Positions 32,684 through 43,617 are shown, counted from the first letter of the stretch. The stretch is 64,000 bases of DNA from Rouxiella sp. S1S-2 (GCF_009208105.1 NZ_WFKL01000001.1:4464001-4528000); one strand, 5' to 3'. Numbers and translations are program-made. The notes: a model not told the origin generated them from the sequence alone.

Positions 32684-33427
32684 TCAGTAATTCAGATAAA
32701 AATCAGTAATCAAAGCTCTGAACTCCGCGCTATAAACGTTAAGTTTCTCGCGGAGTGCCAGCTCCTGATAGTCGGGCAGCTGAGCCTGCTTTGATAGCGC
32801 GAGCAGCATGCGATTTAAGGGTTTTTCTGGCCGGTCACGAATATCGAGACGCGCCTGAGTGTGCCACCCAAGGGCCTGCCCCGCCTTTTCGAACGACAGC
32901 CCTATGTCATAAGGCAGTACCACGCAAAAAGTGCCGTTTGCCGTGAGAAGATTATTAGCGCACTCCAACAGCGCATGGTGAGTTAATGTTTCAGTGTAAC
33001 GTGCGGCGTTTCTCGCTTCATCACGACAGGCAACGGCGGCCTCAAAATAGGGCGGATTACTCACAATCAGGTCGTACTTATGCAACGTATCGTGGGCAAA
33101 ATCGTTAATGTCTTGCGCGAACACGCTCAGGCGGGAAGACCACGGAGATTCGGCAAAATTTTCTCCCGCCTGCAAGGCTGCAACGGATTCAAGCTCGACG
33201 GCGTCAACGCAAACGTCGTCTTGCGTTCTCTGTGCGAGCATAAGAGCCACAAGTCCGGTCCCGGTTCCAATATCAAGAATACGAGAAACATGATCTACTG
33301 GAGCCCATGCGCCTAGCAGCACGCCGTCGGTGCCTACTTTCATTGCACATCTGTCGTGAGCAACAAAAAATTGTTTAAAAGTAAACCCGTTACGCCGTAA
33401 AGGCTTGTTGCTGGCGGCTTCAGTCAC
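32684..33427 (-). CDS. trmN6: tRNA1(Val) adenine-N6 methyltransferase
   Basis: 247 aa. Motif I is LDIGTGTGLVALMLAQRT and the catalytic NPPY of N6-adenine methylases is at SNPPYFEAAV. It methylates A37 of tRNA1(Val); formerly yfiC. It is divergent from srmB and convergent with nadB. Confidence 0.92.
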   Translation of the reverse strand: MTEAASNKPLRRNGFTFKQFFVAHDRCAMKVGTDGVLLGAWAPVDHVSRILDIGTGTGLVALMLAQRTQDDVCVDAVELESVAALQAGENFAESPWSSRLSVFAQDINDFAHDTLHKYDLIVSNPPYFEAAVACRDEARNAARYTETLTHHALLECANNLLTANGTFCVVLPYDIGLSFEKAGQALGWHTQARLDIRDRPEKPLNRMLLALSKQAQLPDYQELALREKLNVYSAEFRALITDFYLNY

Positions 33428-33587
33428 TACGCTTTCCTGTTATATTCACCCGAGTATCAGGGTGCTAATGGCACAATGGGCTAAGCATAAGACAAAGCCT
33501 TTATGAGTAAAAGCGACCGTTTACGCTTAAATAGGTGAAGATCGCGGCCAACACGTCTATAATCGGCGCCCCAAGTAGAGGTAGACC

Positions 33588-34904
33588 ATGACTGTAACGA
33601 ATTTTTCCGAACTCGAACTCGATGAACGCCTGATCGAAGCACTGACCGATAAAGGCTATAGCCGCCCGACTGCTATTCAGGCAGAGGCAATTCCGCCCGC
33701 GATGGACGGACGCGATGTGTTGGGTTCGGCGCCTACCGGCACCGGCAAGACCGCAGCATTTCTGTTGCCCGCATTGCAACATTTGCTGGACTTTCCGCGT
33801 AAAAAGTCTGGTCCACCGCGTGTTTTAATCCTGACGCCAACGCGTGAGCTGGCGATGCAGGTTGCTGACCAGGCGCGCGAGCTTGCTGCACATACTGACT
33901 TAGACATCGCGACCATTACCGGCGGCGTTGCCTATATGAACCACGCTGAAGTTTTCAGCGAAAATCAGGACATCGTTGTCGCGACTACTGGTCGTTTGCT
34001 TCAGTATATTAAAGAAGAAAACTTCGACTGCCGCGCGATTGAAACGCTGATCCTCGATGAAGCCGACCGCATGCTCGACATGGGCTTTTCCCAAGATATT
34101 GAAACGATTTCTGCCGAAGCACGTTGGCGTAAACAGACGTTGCTGTTTTCCGCAACGCTTGAAGGCGAAGCAATTCGTGAGTTTGCCGAACGTATTTTGA
34201 CTGAGCCGGTTGAGATTGAAGCCGACCCGTCACGACGTGAACGCAAGAAAATTCTGCAGTGGTACTATCGCGCCGATGATTTAAAGCATAAAACTGCCCT
34301 GCTGTGTCATTTGCTGAAACAGGAAGACGTGACCAAGTCCGTTATCTTTGTGCGTAAGCGCGAGCGTGTGCACGAGCTGGTTGCCCTGTTACGTGAAGCA
34401 GGCATCAACTCTTGTTACCTTGAAGGCGAGATGGTGCAGGTCAAGCGTACCGAGGCGGTTAAACGTATGGTCGAAGACCGCGTTAACGTGCTGGTTGCTA
34501 CTGATATCGCCGCCCGTGGTCTCGATATCAACGATATCAGCCATGTATTCAACTTTGACATTCCGTTGACCGCAGACACCTACCTGCACCGCATTGGCCG
34601 TACGGGTCGCGCAGGCCGTAAAGGCACGGCAATTTCACTGGTAGAAGCGCATGACCATCTGCTGTTGGGTAAAATTGAACGTTACCTGGATCAGCCGCTT
34701 AAATCGCGTGTGATCGACGAACTTCGTCCGACCACTAAGGCGCCTAGCGCTAAAACAACCGGCAAACCTTCTAAAAAGGTGCTGGCCAAGCGTAAAGAGA
34801 AGCAGAAGCAAGAGACTGAAAAATCGAAGGTAAAAGTGAAAGTACGTCATCGCGACAGTAAAAACGTCGGTAAACGGCGTAAGTCGAGTACAGAAGCAAG
34901 TTAA
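33588..34904 (+). CDS. srmB: DEAD-box RNA helicase SrmB
   Basis: 438 aa. The Q motif (GYSRPTAIQAEAIP), Walker A APTGTGKT, DEAD, SAT and HRIGRTGR are all present, with a basic C-terminal tail (about 385-438). It promotes early assembly of the 50S subunit. Gene order and length match E. coli. Confidence 0.95.
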   Translation: MTVTNFSELELDERLIEALTDKGYSRPTAIQAEAIPPAMDGRDVLGSAPTGTGKTAAFLLPALQHLLDFPRKKSGPPRVLILTPTRELAMQVADQARELAAHTDLDIATITGGVAYMNHAEVFSENQDIVVATTGRLLQYIKEENFDCRAIETLILDEADRMLDMGFSQDIETISAEARWRKQTLLFSATLEGEAIREFAERILTEPVEIEADPSRRERKKILQWYYRADDLKHKTALLCHLLKQEDVTKSVIFVRKRERVHELVALLREAGINSCYLEGEMVQVKRTEAVKRMVEDRVNVLVATDIAARGLDINDISHVFNFDIPLTADTYLHRIGRTGRAGRKGTAISLVEAHDHLLLGKIERYLDQPLKSRVIDELRPTTKAPSAKTTGKPSKKVLAKRKEKQKQETEKSKVKVKVRHRDSKNVGKRRKSSTEAS

Positions 34905-34930
34905 TCACAATTGTTGCCTCGGTTTATTCT

Positions 34931-34961
34931 CAGCGGGCCCTGTCTATGACAGGGCACGCTG
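34931..34961 (+). terminator. Hairpin behind srmB
   Basis: Arms CAGCG-GCCCTGT and ACAGGGC-CGCTG pair with one internal mismatch around a 5-base loop, 27 bp after the srmB stop. The following T-run is short (CTTTCT), so termination strength is uncertain. Confidence 0.55.
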
Positions 34962-35208
34962 CTTTCTGATAAAGCGACAGATTCCGCAGGCAAAAAAAAT
35001 CCCGACCATTGTGAATGGCCAGGAGGCGCAATATAAGCGCTAACACCAATGGAATACCTCTTACTGTGACAAGCACCCAGCAGAAGATAAGCGAATCATC
35101 GATGTAACGCCATGATTGACATATGATTTACTTGTGAAGATCTTCTGATGAAAACCACAGTTCTCATCCTTATGAATGAGCGACTCCCGATTTTCACCTG
35201 ATTTTGAT
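34962..35208. terminator. grcA 3' region with terminator
   Basis: A minus-strand stem GGCCATT/AATGGTC (35004-35020) followed by eight T (34992-34999) is a clear leftward terminator. It is almost 190 bp downstream of the grcA stop, leaving a long structured 3' UTR in which no ORF is visible. Confidence 0.65.
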
Positions 35209-35592
35209 TTACAGACTTTCGGTAAAAGTACGCGTTATTACATCACGCTGTTGCTCAGGCGTCAGCGAATTAAAGCGAACGGCATAGCCCGAAACGCGAA
35301 TAGTTAGCTGCGGATATTTTTCAGGATTTTTTACCGCATCTTCCAGCGTTTCACGACGCATCACGTTCACATTAAGATGCTGACCACCCTCAACGCGGAC
35401 GGTCGGTGCGAACTCCAAAGGCACCTCACGATACTCAAACTTCCCAAGCTCGCTTAAGGCAATAATCTGATCTTCCTCATAGCCAGATTGCGCACAAACG
35501 CATCTTGCCTCGTCTTTTTCATTGTCTAACAGCCAAAATGAATTTTTCAACGCTTCATTATTGGACTGAGTTATCTGGATCCCAGTGATCAT
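35209..35592 (-). CDS. grcA: Autonomous glycyl radical cofactor
   Basis: 127 aa, the standard GrcA length. The C-terminus carries the glycyl-radical loop [17 protein letters not shown], as in pyruvate formate-lyase. It restores PFL activity when oxygen has cut the PFL radical site. The start MITGIQ follows AGGGAG; frames further upstream lack a ribosome site. Confidence 0.95.
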   Translation of the reverse strand: MITGIQITQSNNEALKNSFWLLDNEKDEARCVCAQSGYEEDQIIALSELGKFEYREVPLEFAPTVRVEGGQHLNVNVMRRETLEDAVKNPEKYPQLTIRVSGYAVRFNSLTPEQQRDVITRTFTESL

Positions 35593-35797
35593 CATTTTTC
35601 TCCCTACTTTTATAAGAGAACGGGTCAACGATTGCTGGTTCAATTATCCAGCAATCCTCCTTAGTGTGATCCCTGTATACCAATTTCGGAGAAAATGAGC
35701 CTTGATAGAAATCAATTTAAGGCCAGAGAGAGTATCTCTGGCTGACACGAGGAGGTAAGCTACACATATTAAGATTTCGCATAAATGGAGAGCGCTT

Positions 35798-36478
35798 ATG
35801 GCAGCCCCGCTCACTTGGCACGACGTGATTGGCCAGGAAAAACAGCAGAGTTATTTTGTCGATACCCTGAAATTTGTCGCCACTGCGCGCGCAGCAGGGA
35901 AAACAGTTTACCCCCCCCAGGAAGACGTTTTTAACGCGTTCCGCTCAACCGAGTTCTCACAGGTAAAAGTCGTTATACTCGGCCAGGATCCCTATCACGG
36001 ACCTAATCAGGCCCACGGGCTGTCTTTCTCGGTAAAGCCCGGCGTTCCTGCGCCCCCTTCCTTGGTTAATATGTATAAAGAACTGGCGACGGATATTCCG
36101 GGTTTTGTTCGCCCAAACCATGGTTATCTGCAAAGCTGGGCAGATCAGGGCGTGCTGCTGCTTAACACCGTGTTAACTGTGGAAGGTGGACAGGCCCATT
36201 CGCACGCAAAATTGGGCTGGGAAACCTTTACCGATAAAGTGATCAGCACGCTGAATACGCACCGTGAAGGCGTGGTATTTTTACTTTGGGGCTCTCACGC
36301 ACAGAAAAAGGGCAGCATCATAGATACTGCTCGGCATCGAGTGCTCAAAGCCCCCCATCCGTCACCATTGTCGGCCCACCGAGGATTTCTTGGCTGTAAA
36401 CATTTTTCAATGACTAATGAATTGTTGAAACAACAAGGCCTGACGCCGATTGACTGGATGCCCAAATTGCCAGAATAA
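35798..36478 (+). CDS. ung: Uracil-DNA glycosylase
   Basis: 226 aa family-1 UDG. The catalytic water-activating motif [13 protein letters not shown] and the distal [11 protein letters not shown] are intact. It excises uracil from DNA to start base-excision repair. Confidence 0.97.
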   Translation: MAAPLTWHDVIGQEKQQSYFVDTLKFVATARAAGKTVYPPQEDVFNAFRSTEFSQVKVVILGQDPYHGPNQAHGLSFSVKPGVPAPPSLVNMYKELATDIPGFVRPNHGYLQSWADQGVLLLNTVLTVEGGQAHSHAKLGWETFTDKVISTLNTHREGVVFLLWGSHAQKKGSIIDTARHRVLKAPHPSPLSAHRGFLGCKHFSMTNELLKQQGLTPIDWMPKLPE

Positions 36479-36503
36479 GCAGCATGGCCATTAAGTTAGC
36501 GAT

Positions 36504-36528
36504 AAAAAAGGCACCGCGTGGGTGCCTT
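36504..36528 (-). terminator. grpE terminator
   Basis: Minus-strand stem GGCACC/GGTGCC with a 5-base loop and six T follows grpE; its plus-strand face may also serve ung. Confidence 0.75.
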
Positions 36529-36550
36529 AGTTATTTGATGCTGAATTAAA

Positions 36551-37138
36551 TCACGCTTTAGCTTTGGAAACTGCAACCATTGCAGGACGCAGCAAACGCC
36601 CATTTAGCGTATAACCTTTTTGCATAACCATGATTACATGGTTTGGCTCGAGCTCTGCAGACTCCATCAGGGTCATTGCCTGATGCAGCTCTGGGTTAAA
36701 CGGTACATGAACGTCGGCAACGACTTCCAAACCGAACTTGTGAACGGCACTCAGCAACGACTTAAGCGTCAGCTCAACACCTTCAATGATTGAAGTGAGT
36801 TCAGCATTAGACTTGTCGGCCAGGTCCAGAGCACGCTCCAGATTATCGATAACAGGCAGCAGTTCACCTGAAAATTTCTCAAGGGCAAATTTGTGCGCTT
36901 TTTCGATATCCAGCTCGGTGCGACGACGAATATTTTCAACTTCGGCTTTGGCACGCAGCAGGCTTTCACGCTCACGCTGCTGGGCCTCTTTCAGTTGTGC
37001 TTCCAGCTCGGCAATACGTGCATCACGCGGATCAACGACGTCAGCCGCCTCAGTTTCCGCTTCCGCATGCAGCACTTGTTCCTGATTCAGTTCATCCGAG
37101 GCTTGCTCGTTAGGCGTCTTATGTTCTTTACTACTCAT
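36551..37138 (-). CDS. grpE: Nucleotide exchange factor GrpE
   Basis: 195 aa. A long N-terminal coiled coil (about 35-95) precedes the four-helix and beta-wing region ending [13 protein letters not shown] and [18 protein letters not shown]. It releases ADP from DnaK. A heat-shock promoter lies upstream. Confidence 0.96.
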   Translation of the reverse strand: MSSKEHKTPNEQASDELNQEQVLHAEAETEAADVVDPRDARIAELEAQLKEAQQRERESLLRAKAEVENIRRRTELDIEKAHKFALEKFSGELLPVIDNLERALDLADKSNAELTSIIEGVELTLKSLLSAVHKFGLEVVADVHVPFNPELHQAMTLMESAELEPNHVIMVMQKGYTLNGRLLRPAMVAVSKAKA

Positions 37139-37179
37139 GAATCTCTCCGCGTTTTAGCTTTAGTCTTGCTAGTTGGCTT

Positions 37180-37208
37180 ATTATGGGGATCAAAACTGGG
37201 GTTTCAAG
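37180..37208 (-). promoter_or_regulatory. Sigma-32 heat-shock promoter of grpE
   Basis: Minus-strand CTTGAAA (37202-37208) and CCCCATAAT (37180-37188) separated by 13 bp are close to the canonical sigma-32 promoter, 42 bp before the grpE start. Confidence 0.85.
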
Positions 37209-37275
37209 GCCTGTTATCTCATTTACAGGTCATACTTCAGGTGTCATACATGCGTTATCGAGGATAACCAAAGCA

Positions 37276-38154
37276 ATGAATAAAAAATTTGAGTGTATTG
37301 GGATTGTCGGTCATCCCCGCCATCCTTCTGCTCTGGCTACCCATGAAATGCTTTATCATTGGCTCGTGTCTAAAGGACATAAAGTTATTGTAGAGCAACA
37401 GGTTGCACAAGAATTAGCATTGGAAAACGTGCAAACCGGCAGTCTCTCGGATATCGGAAAACTCGCCGATCTTGCTGTCGTTGTGGGTGGCGACGGTAAC
37501 ATGCTCGGTGCAGCCAGAGTACTGGCGCGCTATGACATAAAAGTGATTGGAATTAACCGCGGAAATTTGGGATTCCTTACTGACCTGGACCCCGATAATG
37601 CGTTACAGCAGCTCGATGATGTGCTGAAAGGCGAATATATCAGCGAACAACGCTTCCTGCTAGAAGCGCTGGTGCGCTGCGGCGACAAGCAGTGTCGGGT
37701 TAGCACAGCCATTAATGAGGTGGTTCTGCATCCTGGCAAGGTTGCGCACATGATTGAATTTGAAGTTTATATCGATGATCGCTTTGCATTTTCACAGCGT
37801 TCCGACGGTCTGATTATTTCGACGCCGACCGGTTCAACGGCCTATTCACTCTCGGGCGGTGGTCCGATCCTGACGCCAACGCTTGACGCCATTGCGCTGG
37901 TGCCGATGTTCCCGCACACCCTGTCGGCTCGCCCTCTGGTGATCAACAGCAGCAGTACCATTTGCCTGCGTTTTTCACACATGAGTACAGACCTCGAAAT
38001 AAGCTGTGATAGCCAAATAGCGCTGCCTATTCAGCAAGGTGAAGAAGTGATTATCAGGAGAAGTGATTATTATCTGAATCTAATACACCCGAAAGACTAT
38101 AGCTATTTCAATACGTTAAGCACAAAATTAGGGTGGTCTAAAAAATTATTCTGA
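37276..38154 (+). CDS. nadK: NAD kinase
   Basis: 292 aa. The [12 protein letters not shown] nucleotide motif and the [15 protein letters not shown] motif are characteristic. It phosphorylates NAD to NADP. The ATG at 37276 begins the conserved [17 protein letters not shown]-terminus; it is divergent from grpE. Confidence 0.96.
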   Translation: MNKKFECIGIVGHPRHPSALATHEMLYHWLVSKGHKVIVEQQVAQELALENVQTGSLSDIGKLADLAVVVGGDGNMLGAARVLARYDIKVIGINRGNLGFLTDLDPDNALQQLDDVLKGEYISEQRFLLEALVRCGDKQCRVSTAINEVVLHPGKVAHMIEFEVYIDDRFAFSQRSDGLIISTPTGSTAYSLSGGGPILTPTLDAIALVPMFPHTLSARPLVINSSSTICLRFSHMSTDLEISCDSQIALPIQQGEEVIIRRSDYYLNLIHPKDYSYFNTLSTKLGWSKKLF

Positions 38155-38185
38155 TTTTTTTATGAAATCAGACTTGCTGGGGCTT

Positions 38186-38243
38186 TACTGTATATAAAAC
38201 CAGTTTATACTGTACGAAATTACAGGTCTGTTTTTTTATACAG
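38186..38243 (+). promoter_or_regulatory. Three LexA boxes in the recN promoter
   Basis: TACTGTATATAAAACCAGTT (38186-38205), TACTGTACGAAATTACAGGT (38208-38227) and CTGTTTTTTTATACAG (38228-38243) each fit CTGT-N8-[AC]CAG. The arrangement is almost that of E. coli recN and predicts tight SOS control; the last box touches the ribosome site. Confidence 0.88.
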
Positions 38244-38253
38244 GAAGGTGATC

Positions 38254-39915
38254 ATGCTAGCGCAATTAACCATTAATAACTTTGCCATTGTTCGCGAGTT
38301 AGAAATTGATTTTCATGCGGGTATGACAGCAATAACCGGCGAAACCGGTGCAGGTAAATCCATCGCCATCGATGCTTTGGGCCTTTGTTTGGGCAGCAGA
38401 GCCGATGGCAATGCTGTTCGCTTGGGCACCCAACGTGCCGATGTCTGTGCACGCTTTACGCTTGCAGATACACCTTCAGCCAAACAGTGGCTCATTGACA
38501 ATCAGCTCGATGAGGGTCAAGACTGCCTTCTGCGCCGCACAATCAGCGCCGATGGCCGCTCTCGCGGCTTTATAAACGGTACGCCGGTGCCTTTGTCACA
38601 GCTTCGCGAAATCGGCCATCATCTGATTCAGATCCATGGCCAACATGCACATCAGCTTTTGGTTAAACCAGAGCATCAAAAGCAATTGCTTGACGCCTAT
38701 GCAGCGCAGTCATTCCTGCTTTCACAAATGCGTGCCGCCTACCAAAACTGGCACCAAAGCTGCCGCCTGCTGGCGCAATTTCAGCAGCAGGTCAACGAAC
38801 GAGAATCTCGTCGTCAGCTGCTACAGTATCAACTCAAAGAACTTAATGAATTTGCTCCACTGCAGGGCGAATATGAGCAAATTGATGAAGAGTACAAACT
38901 TTTGGCCAATAGTGGTCAGTTGCTCTCTCTTAGCCAGAGTGCGCTGTATCTATTGAGCGACAGTGAAGATCAAAACATCAGCACCCTGCTCTACATGGCT
39001 AAAACCAAGCTCACCGAGCTGGCAGAGCTAGATGGAAAGATGAATGACCTGATCGTCATGCTCGACGACGCGTCAATTCAGATTAGCGAAGCCAGCGATG
39101 AACTGCGTCATTACAGCGAAAGGCTTGAGATGGATCCTAATCGCCTTTTTGAGCTCGAACAACGCATGTCACGGCAGATGGCCCTGGCGCGTAAGCACCA
39201 CGTGTCGGCGGAAGAGCTACCCGAGCTGCATCGTCAATTGCTTGAAGAACAAAGCGCCCTGGACCAGCAGGAAACCAATCAGGCTGAACTGAGTGAGGCA
39301 GTAAGCATTCATCACCAACAGGCAATAGACATTGCCCACGCGCTGCACCAGCAACGCCAGCATTTTGCCGATGAGTTGACTCAACTGATCACCCAAAGCA
39401 TGCAAACACTCTCAATGCCTCACGGAAAATTCAATATTCAGGTACAATTTGTTCCGGAAAATTTGAGTATCGAAGGCGCTGACCGTATCGAGTTTCAGGT
39501 GACCACCAACCCGGGACAACCTTTGCAAGCCTTGGCAAAAGTAGCTTCCGGGGGCGAACTTTCCCGTATTGCCTTGGCAATTCAGGTGATCACCGCACAA
39601 AAAATGGAAACTCCAGCGCTAATTTTTGACGAAGTTGACGTCGGTATCAGTGGCCCAACCGCTGCGATTGTCGGTAAACTACTGCGCCAGCTAGGTGAGT
39701 CAACGCAGGTTATGTGCGTTACCCATTTACCTCAGGTTGCAGGTTGCGGTCATCAGCACTATTTTGTTAGCAAAGAAACAGATGGCGAAGTGACTGAAAC
39801 TCAGATGAGCCGGCTTGATAAAAAAGCACGTTTGCAGGAATTAGCCCGTCTGCTGGGAGGGAGTGAGGTCACACGTAACACCCTTGCCAATGCAAAAGAG
39901 TTGTTAGCGGCGTAA
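38254..39915 (+). CDS. recN: DNA repair protein RecN
   Basis: 553 aa, the E. coli length. SMC-like: Walker A GETGAGKS at about 29-36, a central coiled coil, signature motif [12 protein letters not shown] and Walker [15 protein letters not shown]. It acts on double-strand breaks with RecA. The ATG at 38254 gives [10 protein letters not shown]; a GTG six bases earlier is less likely. Confidence 0.96.
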   Translation: MLAQLTINNFAIVRELEIDFHAGMTAITGETGAGKSIAIDALGLCLGSRADGNAVRLGTQRADVCARFTLADTPSAKQWLIDNQLDEGQDCLLRRTISADGRSRGFINGTPVPLSQLREIGHHLIQIHGQHAHQLLVKPEHQKQLLDAYAAQSFLLSQMRAAYQNWHQSCRLLAQFQQQVNERESRRQLLQYQLKELNEFAPLQGEYEQIDEEYKLLANSGQLLSLSQSALYLLSDSEDQNISTLLYMAKTKLTELAELDGKMNDLIVMLDDASIQISEASDELRHYSERLEMDPNRLFELEQRMSRQMALARKHHVSAEELPELHRQLLEEQSALDQQETNQAELSEAVSIHHQQAIDIAHALHQQRQHFADELTQLITQSMQTLSMPHGKFNIQVQFVPENLSIEGADRIEFQVTTNPGQPLQALAKVASGGELSRIALAIQVITAQKMETPALIFDEVDVGISGPTAAIVGKLLRQLGESTQVMCVTHLPQVAGCGHQHYFVSKETDGEVTETQMSRLDKKARLQELARLLGGSEVTRNTLANAKELLAA

Positions 39916-40027
39916 AAACCTCAACTTTTTTACATTTCAGCGGTCATACTGGTGCCCTGCAAAGGTTTCAAACTGATGAAAGGTCTATTATCATCTGCAT
40001 CTTATGCCCTAAAGGAATGTAAAGACT

Positions 40028-40375
40028 ATGCGCTGTAAAACGCTGACTGCCGTTGCCGGAGCACTTTTGATGCTTACTGCCGGTTGTTCCACTCTGGAAA
40101 AGGTCGTTTATCGTCCTGATATTAATCAGGGAAATTACCTGGCTCCTGCTGATGTACAGAAGATCCATACCGGGATGACCAAGCAACAGGTTGCTTATAT
40201 CCTTGGTACACCAATGATGGATGACCCATTCGGCAACAACACTTGGTTCTATGTGTTCCGCCAGTGGCCAAGCCATGAAGACGTCAAGCAACAGACATTG
40301 ACTCTGACCTTTAATGAGGCAGGTGTGTTGACGAACGTTAACAACAAGCCAAAAATTGACGACCAGAACTCCTGA
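40028..40375 (+). CDS. bamE: Outer membrane assembly lipoprotein BamE
   Basis: 115 aa lipoprotein with lipobox LTAGC (Cys at about 20). The SmpA/OmlA domain contains [11 protein letters not shown] and [19 protein letters not shown]. It stabilises the BamABCDE complex that inserts outer-membrane barrels. Confidence 0.95.
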   Translation: MRCKTLTAVAGALLMLTAGCSTLEKVVYRPDINQGNYLAPADVQKIHTGMTKQQVAYILGTPMMDDPFGNNTWFYVFRQWPSHEDVKQQTLTLTFNEAGVLTNVNNKPKIDDQNS

Positions 40376-40424
40376 TATCCCGGTTTTGATGCCCATTGGC
40401 ACCAGCCAGTAACATCTTTCAGGG

Positions 40425-40460
40425 TAAAAAAATAAGGCGCTTTAAGCGCCTTATTTTTTA
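40425..40460. terminator. Bidirectional terminator between bamE and rnfH
   Basis: AAAAAATAAGGCGC and GCGCCTTATTTTTTA form a near-perfect palindromic hairpin with A/T tracts on both sides, overlapping the rnfH stop codon. Confidence 0.88.
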
Positions 40461-40735
40461 GACTGTTCAGCCCGTAATCTACGAAGCTCTTTCGGATCGG
40501 CAATAAGAGGCCGATAAATCTCGACTCGATCACCGTCGCTTACCACATCGCTCAACTTTACTGGTCTGCTATAAATACCCACTTTATTGCTGTCCAGGTC
40601 TATCTCACGACGTAACTCCAATAATCCAGAAGCCTCAATGGCCTGTTTGACGCTGCTGCCCTCGGCAAGTCTTACAGTTTTTAGATACTGACGCTCCGGT
40701 AAGGCATAAACGACCTCGACAGAGACCTCAGACAC
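40451..40735 (-). CDS. rnfH: RnfH/RatB ubiquitin-like protein
   Basis: 94 aa beta-grasp protein with the conserved [18 protein letters not shown] start and [15 protein letters not shown] end. Function is not settled; it is always next to ratA. It starts at a GTG (40735) overlapping the ratA stop by eight bases. Confidence 0.88.
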   Translation of the reverse strand: MSEVSVEVVYALPERQYLKTVRLAEGSSVKQAIEASGLLELRREIDLDSNKVGIYSRPVKLSDVVSDGDRVEIYRPLIADPKELRRLRAEQSKK

Positions 40736-41162
40736 TGTAGACCTCTTTCGCGCGCTGGGTAAAAGCCTGCACCATGTTACCAGCCAGCTCTTTGAAAATT
40801 TTACCAAAAGCCAGTTCAATCAGTTTGTTGGTGAATTCAAAATCCAAATTCAACTCAACTTTACATGCCTCTGGGCTGAGCGCAGTAAAATGCCAACCGC
40901 CCATCAACTTGCGAAAAGGTCCATCAACGAGCTGCATATCAATGCTCTGATTACTGGTTAAGGTATTTTTGGTGGTAAAAGTTTTGCTGATACCCGCTTT
41001 AGCAACGTCTACTGCGGCCGTCATTGAGTTATCAGTTTTATCCAGTACGCGACTTCCCGTGCAGCCGGGAAGAAATTGCGGATAAGCATCCACGTCGTTT
41101 ACCAGGTTGTACATCTGTTCCACGCTAAATGGCACTAGCGCAGAACGGCTTATATGTGGCAT
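40728..41162 (-). CDS. ratA: RatA toxin / START-like protein
   Basis: 144 aa START/polyketide-cyclase fold ([25 protein letters not shown]). E. coli RatA binds 50S subunits and inhibits 70S formation; relatives (Coq10) bind ubiquinone. It is divergent from smpB. Confidence 0.92.
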   Translation of the reverse strand: MPHISRSALVPFSVEQMYNLVNDVDAYPQFLPGCTGSRVLDKTDNSMTAAVDVAKAGISKTFTTKNTLTSNQSIDMQLVDGPFRKLMGGWHFTALSPEACKVELNLDFEFTNKLIELAFGKIFKELAGNMVQAFTQRAKEVYSV

Positions 41163-41318
41163 ATCATTTTCCAGGTGTCATAAAACATACAGATCATATC
41201 ATTTATCGCGCCTCGGGCAAAAATCTCGGGAAAGATAAAGCACAAGCTGTGAAAAACTACGTCAGTAAACGTACAGGGGATTTCTTTCGCCAGTGCTTAC
41301 AGTATAATAAGTATCACT

Positions 41319-41801
41319 ATGACAAAGAAAAAAGCACATAAACCCGGTTCCGCAACCATTGCAATGAACAAACGCGCTCGCCATGAATATTTCATAGAAG
41401 ATGAAATTGAGGCAGGTATTTCTTTGCAAGGATGGGAAGTAAAATCACTGCGTGCGGGCAAAGCCAACATAGCTGACAGTTATGTGACGTTCAGAGACGG
41501 GGAAGCTTTCCTGTTTGGTGCAACCATTACACCGCTGAACGTTGCTTCGAGCCATGTTGTCTGCGAGCCGATGCGTACCCGTAAACTCTTAATGAACAGA
41601 CGTGAACTTGATAAGCTGTTCGGTAAGGTAAACCGCGATGGCTATACGGTAGTTGCTCTCTCAATGTACTGGAAAAATGCCTGGACCAAAGTCAAAATCG
41701 GTTTGGCTAAAGGTAAGCAAGATCACGACAAGCGCGATAATGCCAAAGATCGCGAGTGGGCAGTTGATAAAGCACGTATTATGAAAAACGCCAAACGTTA
41801 A
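41319..41801 (+). CDS. smpB: SsrA-binding protein SmpB
   Basis: 160 aa with an OB fold ([22 protein letters not shown]) and a basic C-terminal tail ([20 protein letters not shown]). It delivers tmRNA to stalled ribosomes. The ssrA gene starts 50 bp downstream. Confidence 0.97.
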   Translation: MTKKKAHKPGSATIAMNKRARHEYFIEDEIEAGISLQGWEVKSLRAGKANIADSYVTFRDGEAFLFGATITPLNVASSHVVCEPMRTRKLLMNRRELDKLFGKVNRDGYTVVALSMYWKNAWTKVKIGLAKGKQDHDKRDNAKDREWAVDKARIMKNAKR

Positions 41802-41850
41802 GTCTCTGGCCTAACGGGGTAAAGTTCTGATATACTGCTAACAGTTCTTT

Positions 41851-42231
41851 GGGGCTGATTCTGGATTCGACGGGATTTGCGAAACCCAAGGTGCATGCCG
41901 AGGTGCGGAGGCCTCGTAAAAAACCGCAAAAAAAATAATTGCAAACGACTCGCAATTCGAATCTGCTGCTTTAGCAGCTTAATCAGTCTAATACACTGAA
42001 GGTTCCCTTTCTCCCTAGCCTCCGCTCTTAGGACGGGGATCAAGAAAGGTCAAACCCAAAAGAGCTCGCGTAGACATCCTGCCTGGGGTGAAAGCGTTAA
42101 AACTAATCAGGCTAGTTTGTTAGTGGCGTGTCCGTCCGCAGCTAACCGGTGAATGTGATGACTGGACTAAGCATGTAGTGCCAACGGCGTAGTAATTTCG
42201 GACGGGGGTTCAAATCCCCCCAGCTCCACCA
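41851..42231 (+). ncRNA. ssrA: tmRNA (trans-translation)
   Basis: The gene begins GGGGCTGATTCTGGATTCG and ends in an alanyl tRNA-like acceptor with encoded CCA (42229-42231) and a T-arm GGTTCAAATCC. The tag frame at 41941-41982 encodes ANDSQFESAALAA then TAA, ending in the ClpXP/ClpAP degron LAA. TATACT at 41831 is the likely -10. The 3' end is the entry point of the satellite that follows; its sequence is left intact. Confidence 0.97.
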
Positions 42232-42270
42232 AATAGTACTCCGGTTATTACCAGATAAGTCCGGAGAAGT
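42229..42270 (+). repeat. attL, 42-bp direct repeat (left)
   Basis: Forty-two bases starting at the last bases of tmRNA are repeated without mismatch at 54537-54578. Inside are inverted hexamers CTCCGG and CCGGAG, suitable as integrase core sites. The element between them encodes an integrase right beside this copy. Confidence 0.92.
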
Positions 42271-42274
42271 CCTG

Positions 42275-42310
42275 AAAGCCCGCATCCCTTCTAGGTTTGC
42301 GGGCTTTTTT
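42275..42310 (+). terminator. ssrA-side rho-independent terminator
   Basis: AAAGCCCGC and GCGGGC with six T. A diverged copy follows the right att repeat, so the terminator is part of the homologous attachment region. Confidence 0.85.
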
Positions 42311-42353
42311 GTGTCTGTAGAAGTCCGAGAAGATCCGCCTGAAACCGGCGTCT

Positions 42354-42407
42354 ATTGGTATACGAATTGGTATACGCTAAGATATATACCAATAAACGTA
42401 TACCAAT
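42354..42407. promoter_or_regulatory. Left arm-type sites, GGTATAC repeats
   Basis: ATTGGTATACG occurs at 42354-42364 and 42366-42376, and the reverse complement at 42397-42407 with a shorter copy (TATACCAAT) at 42385-42393. Two direct and two inverted copies directly before int, and again near the right att, are what integrase arm or AlpA/Xis sites look like. They also overlap the int promoter, so autoregulation is possible. Confidence 0.65.
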
Positions 42408-42423
42408 TAGGGAAGATCCTTGC

Positions 42424-43617
42424 ATGGCGCGGACTACACGCCCCCTCACCCACACCGAAGTACAAAAAGCCAAAGCCACTGATAAAGACCTCACCTTACA
42501 TGACGGTGACGGACTCTTTCTCCTGGTCAAAACCACCGGCAAGAAAATTTGGCGTTTCCGCTATCAGGTTCCTAACACATCAAAACGCACCATGATCAGC
42601 CTTGGCGCTTACCCTGCACTTTCACTGGCTGATGCCAGAGAAGTCCGAGCTGAGAAGCTGGCGATGTTAGTCAAAGGGATCGACCCGCAAGCAAGAGCTG
42701 GCGAAGAAGCTGAAAAGCTCCAGATCGCTCAGGAAAGCATTTTCGTCAATGTTGCACGTAAATGGTTCGAGCTGAAACAAAGTCACGTCAGCGCTGACCA
42801 TGCTAAAGATATCTGGCGTTCTATTGAGAAAGACATCCTGCCGAGTATTGAAAATGTTCCTGTTCAGGAGCTGAAAGCACGCGCCTTGATCCAGGTGTTA
42901 GAACCAATCAAAGCGCGGGGAGCATTGGAGACGGTCAGAAGGTTAGTGCAGCGCATCAATGAAATTATGATTTATGCGGTGAATGTTGGACTGATTGGGG
43001 CAAATCCAGCTTCAGGTATAGGTAATGCTTTTGAACGCCCGAAGAAGCAGCACATGCCCACAATACGCCCTGAAGAACTGCCCAAGCTAATGCGCACCAT
43101 TTCGATGAGCAATTTATCAATACCAACCCGCTGCCTGCTTGAATGGCAGTTACTGACGTTAATACGCCCTGCCGAAGCATCGGCAACAGCCTGGTCAGAG
43201 ATCGATATAGAGAATAAGCAGTGGTGTATTCCGGCAGAACGTATGAAAGCAAAGCGCGACCATATAGTCCCGTTGTCGGAACAAGCCTTAGAGCTGCTGG
43301 AAATCATGCGTCCAATAAGTGGTAATCGTCAGTACGTTTTCCCTAGCCGCAATGACCCACGTAAGCCTATGAACAGCCAAACTGCGAATGCAGCATTGAA
43401 ACGTATCGGGTATGGGGGAAAGCTCGTTGCCCACGGCCTACGTTCTATCGCTAGCACAGCCATGAATGAAGCAGGATTCAACTCTGACGTAATAGAGGCA
43501 GCTTTAGCGCATAGTGATAAAAATGAAGTAAGGCGTGCATATAATCGTTCGACATATTTAGAACAAAGAGTATCTTTAATGAACTGGTGGGGAGACCATA
43601 CCAGAAATCATTTTTAA
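42424..43617 (+). CDS. int: P4-family tyrosine integrase
   Basis: 397 aa. The N-terminal DUF4102-type arm-binding domain (LTHTEVQKAKATDKDLTLHDGDG, residues 8-30) precedes the core-binding and catalytic domains. Catalytic residues visible are R248 (LIRPAEA), H337 and R340 (HGLR), H363 and Y373. It should integrate and excise the island at ssrA. The start at 42424 follows GGGAAGATCCTTGC. Confidence 0.93.
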   Translation: MARTTRPLTHTEVQKAKATDKDLTLHDGDGLFLLVKTTGKKIWRFRYQVPNTSKRTMISLGAYPALSLADAREVRAEKLAMLVKGIDPQARAGEEAEKLQIAQESIFVNVARKWFELKQSHVSADHAKDIWRSIEKDILPSIENVPVQELKARALIQVLEPIKARGALETVRRLVQRINEIMIYAVNVGLIGANPASGIGNAFERPKKQHMPTIRPEELPKLMRTISMSNLSIPTRCLLEWQLLTLIRPAEASATAWSEIDIENKQWCIPAERMKAKRDHIVPLSEQALELLEIMRPISGNRQYVFPSRNDPRKPMNSQTANAALKRIGYGGKLVAHGLRSIASTAMNEAGFNSDVIEAALAHSDKNEVRRAYNRSTYLEQRVSLMNWWGDHTRNHF

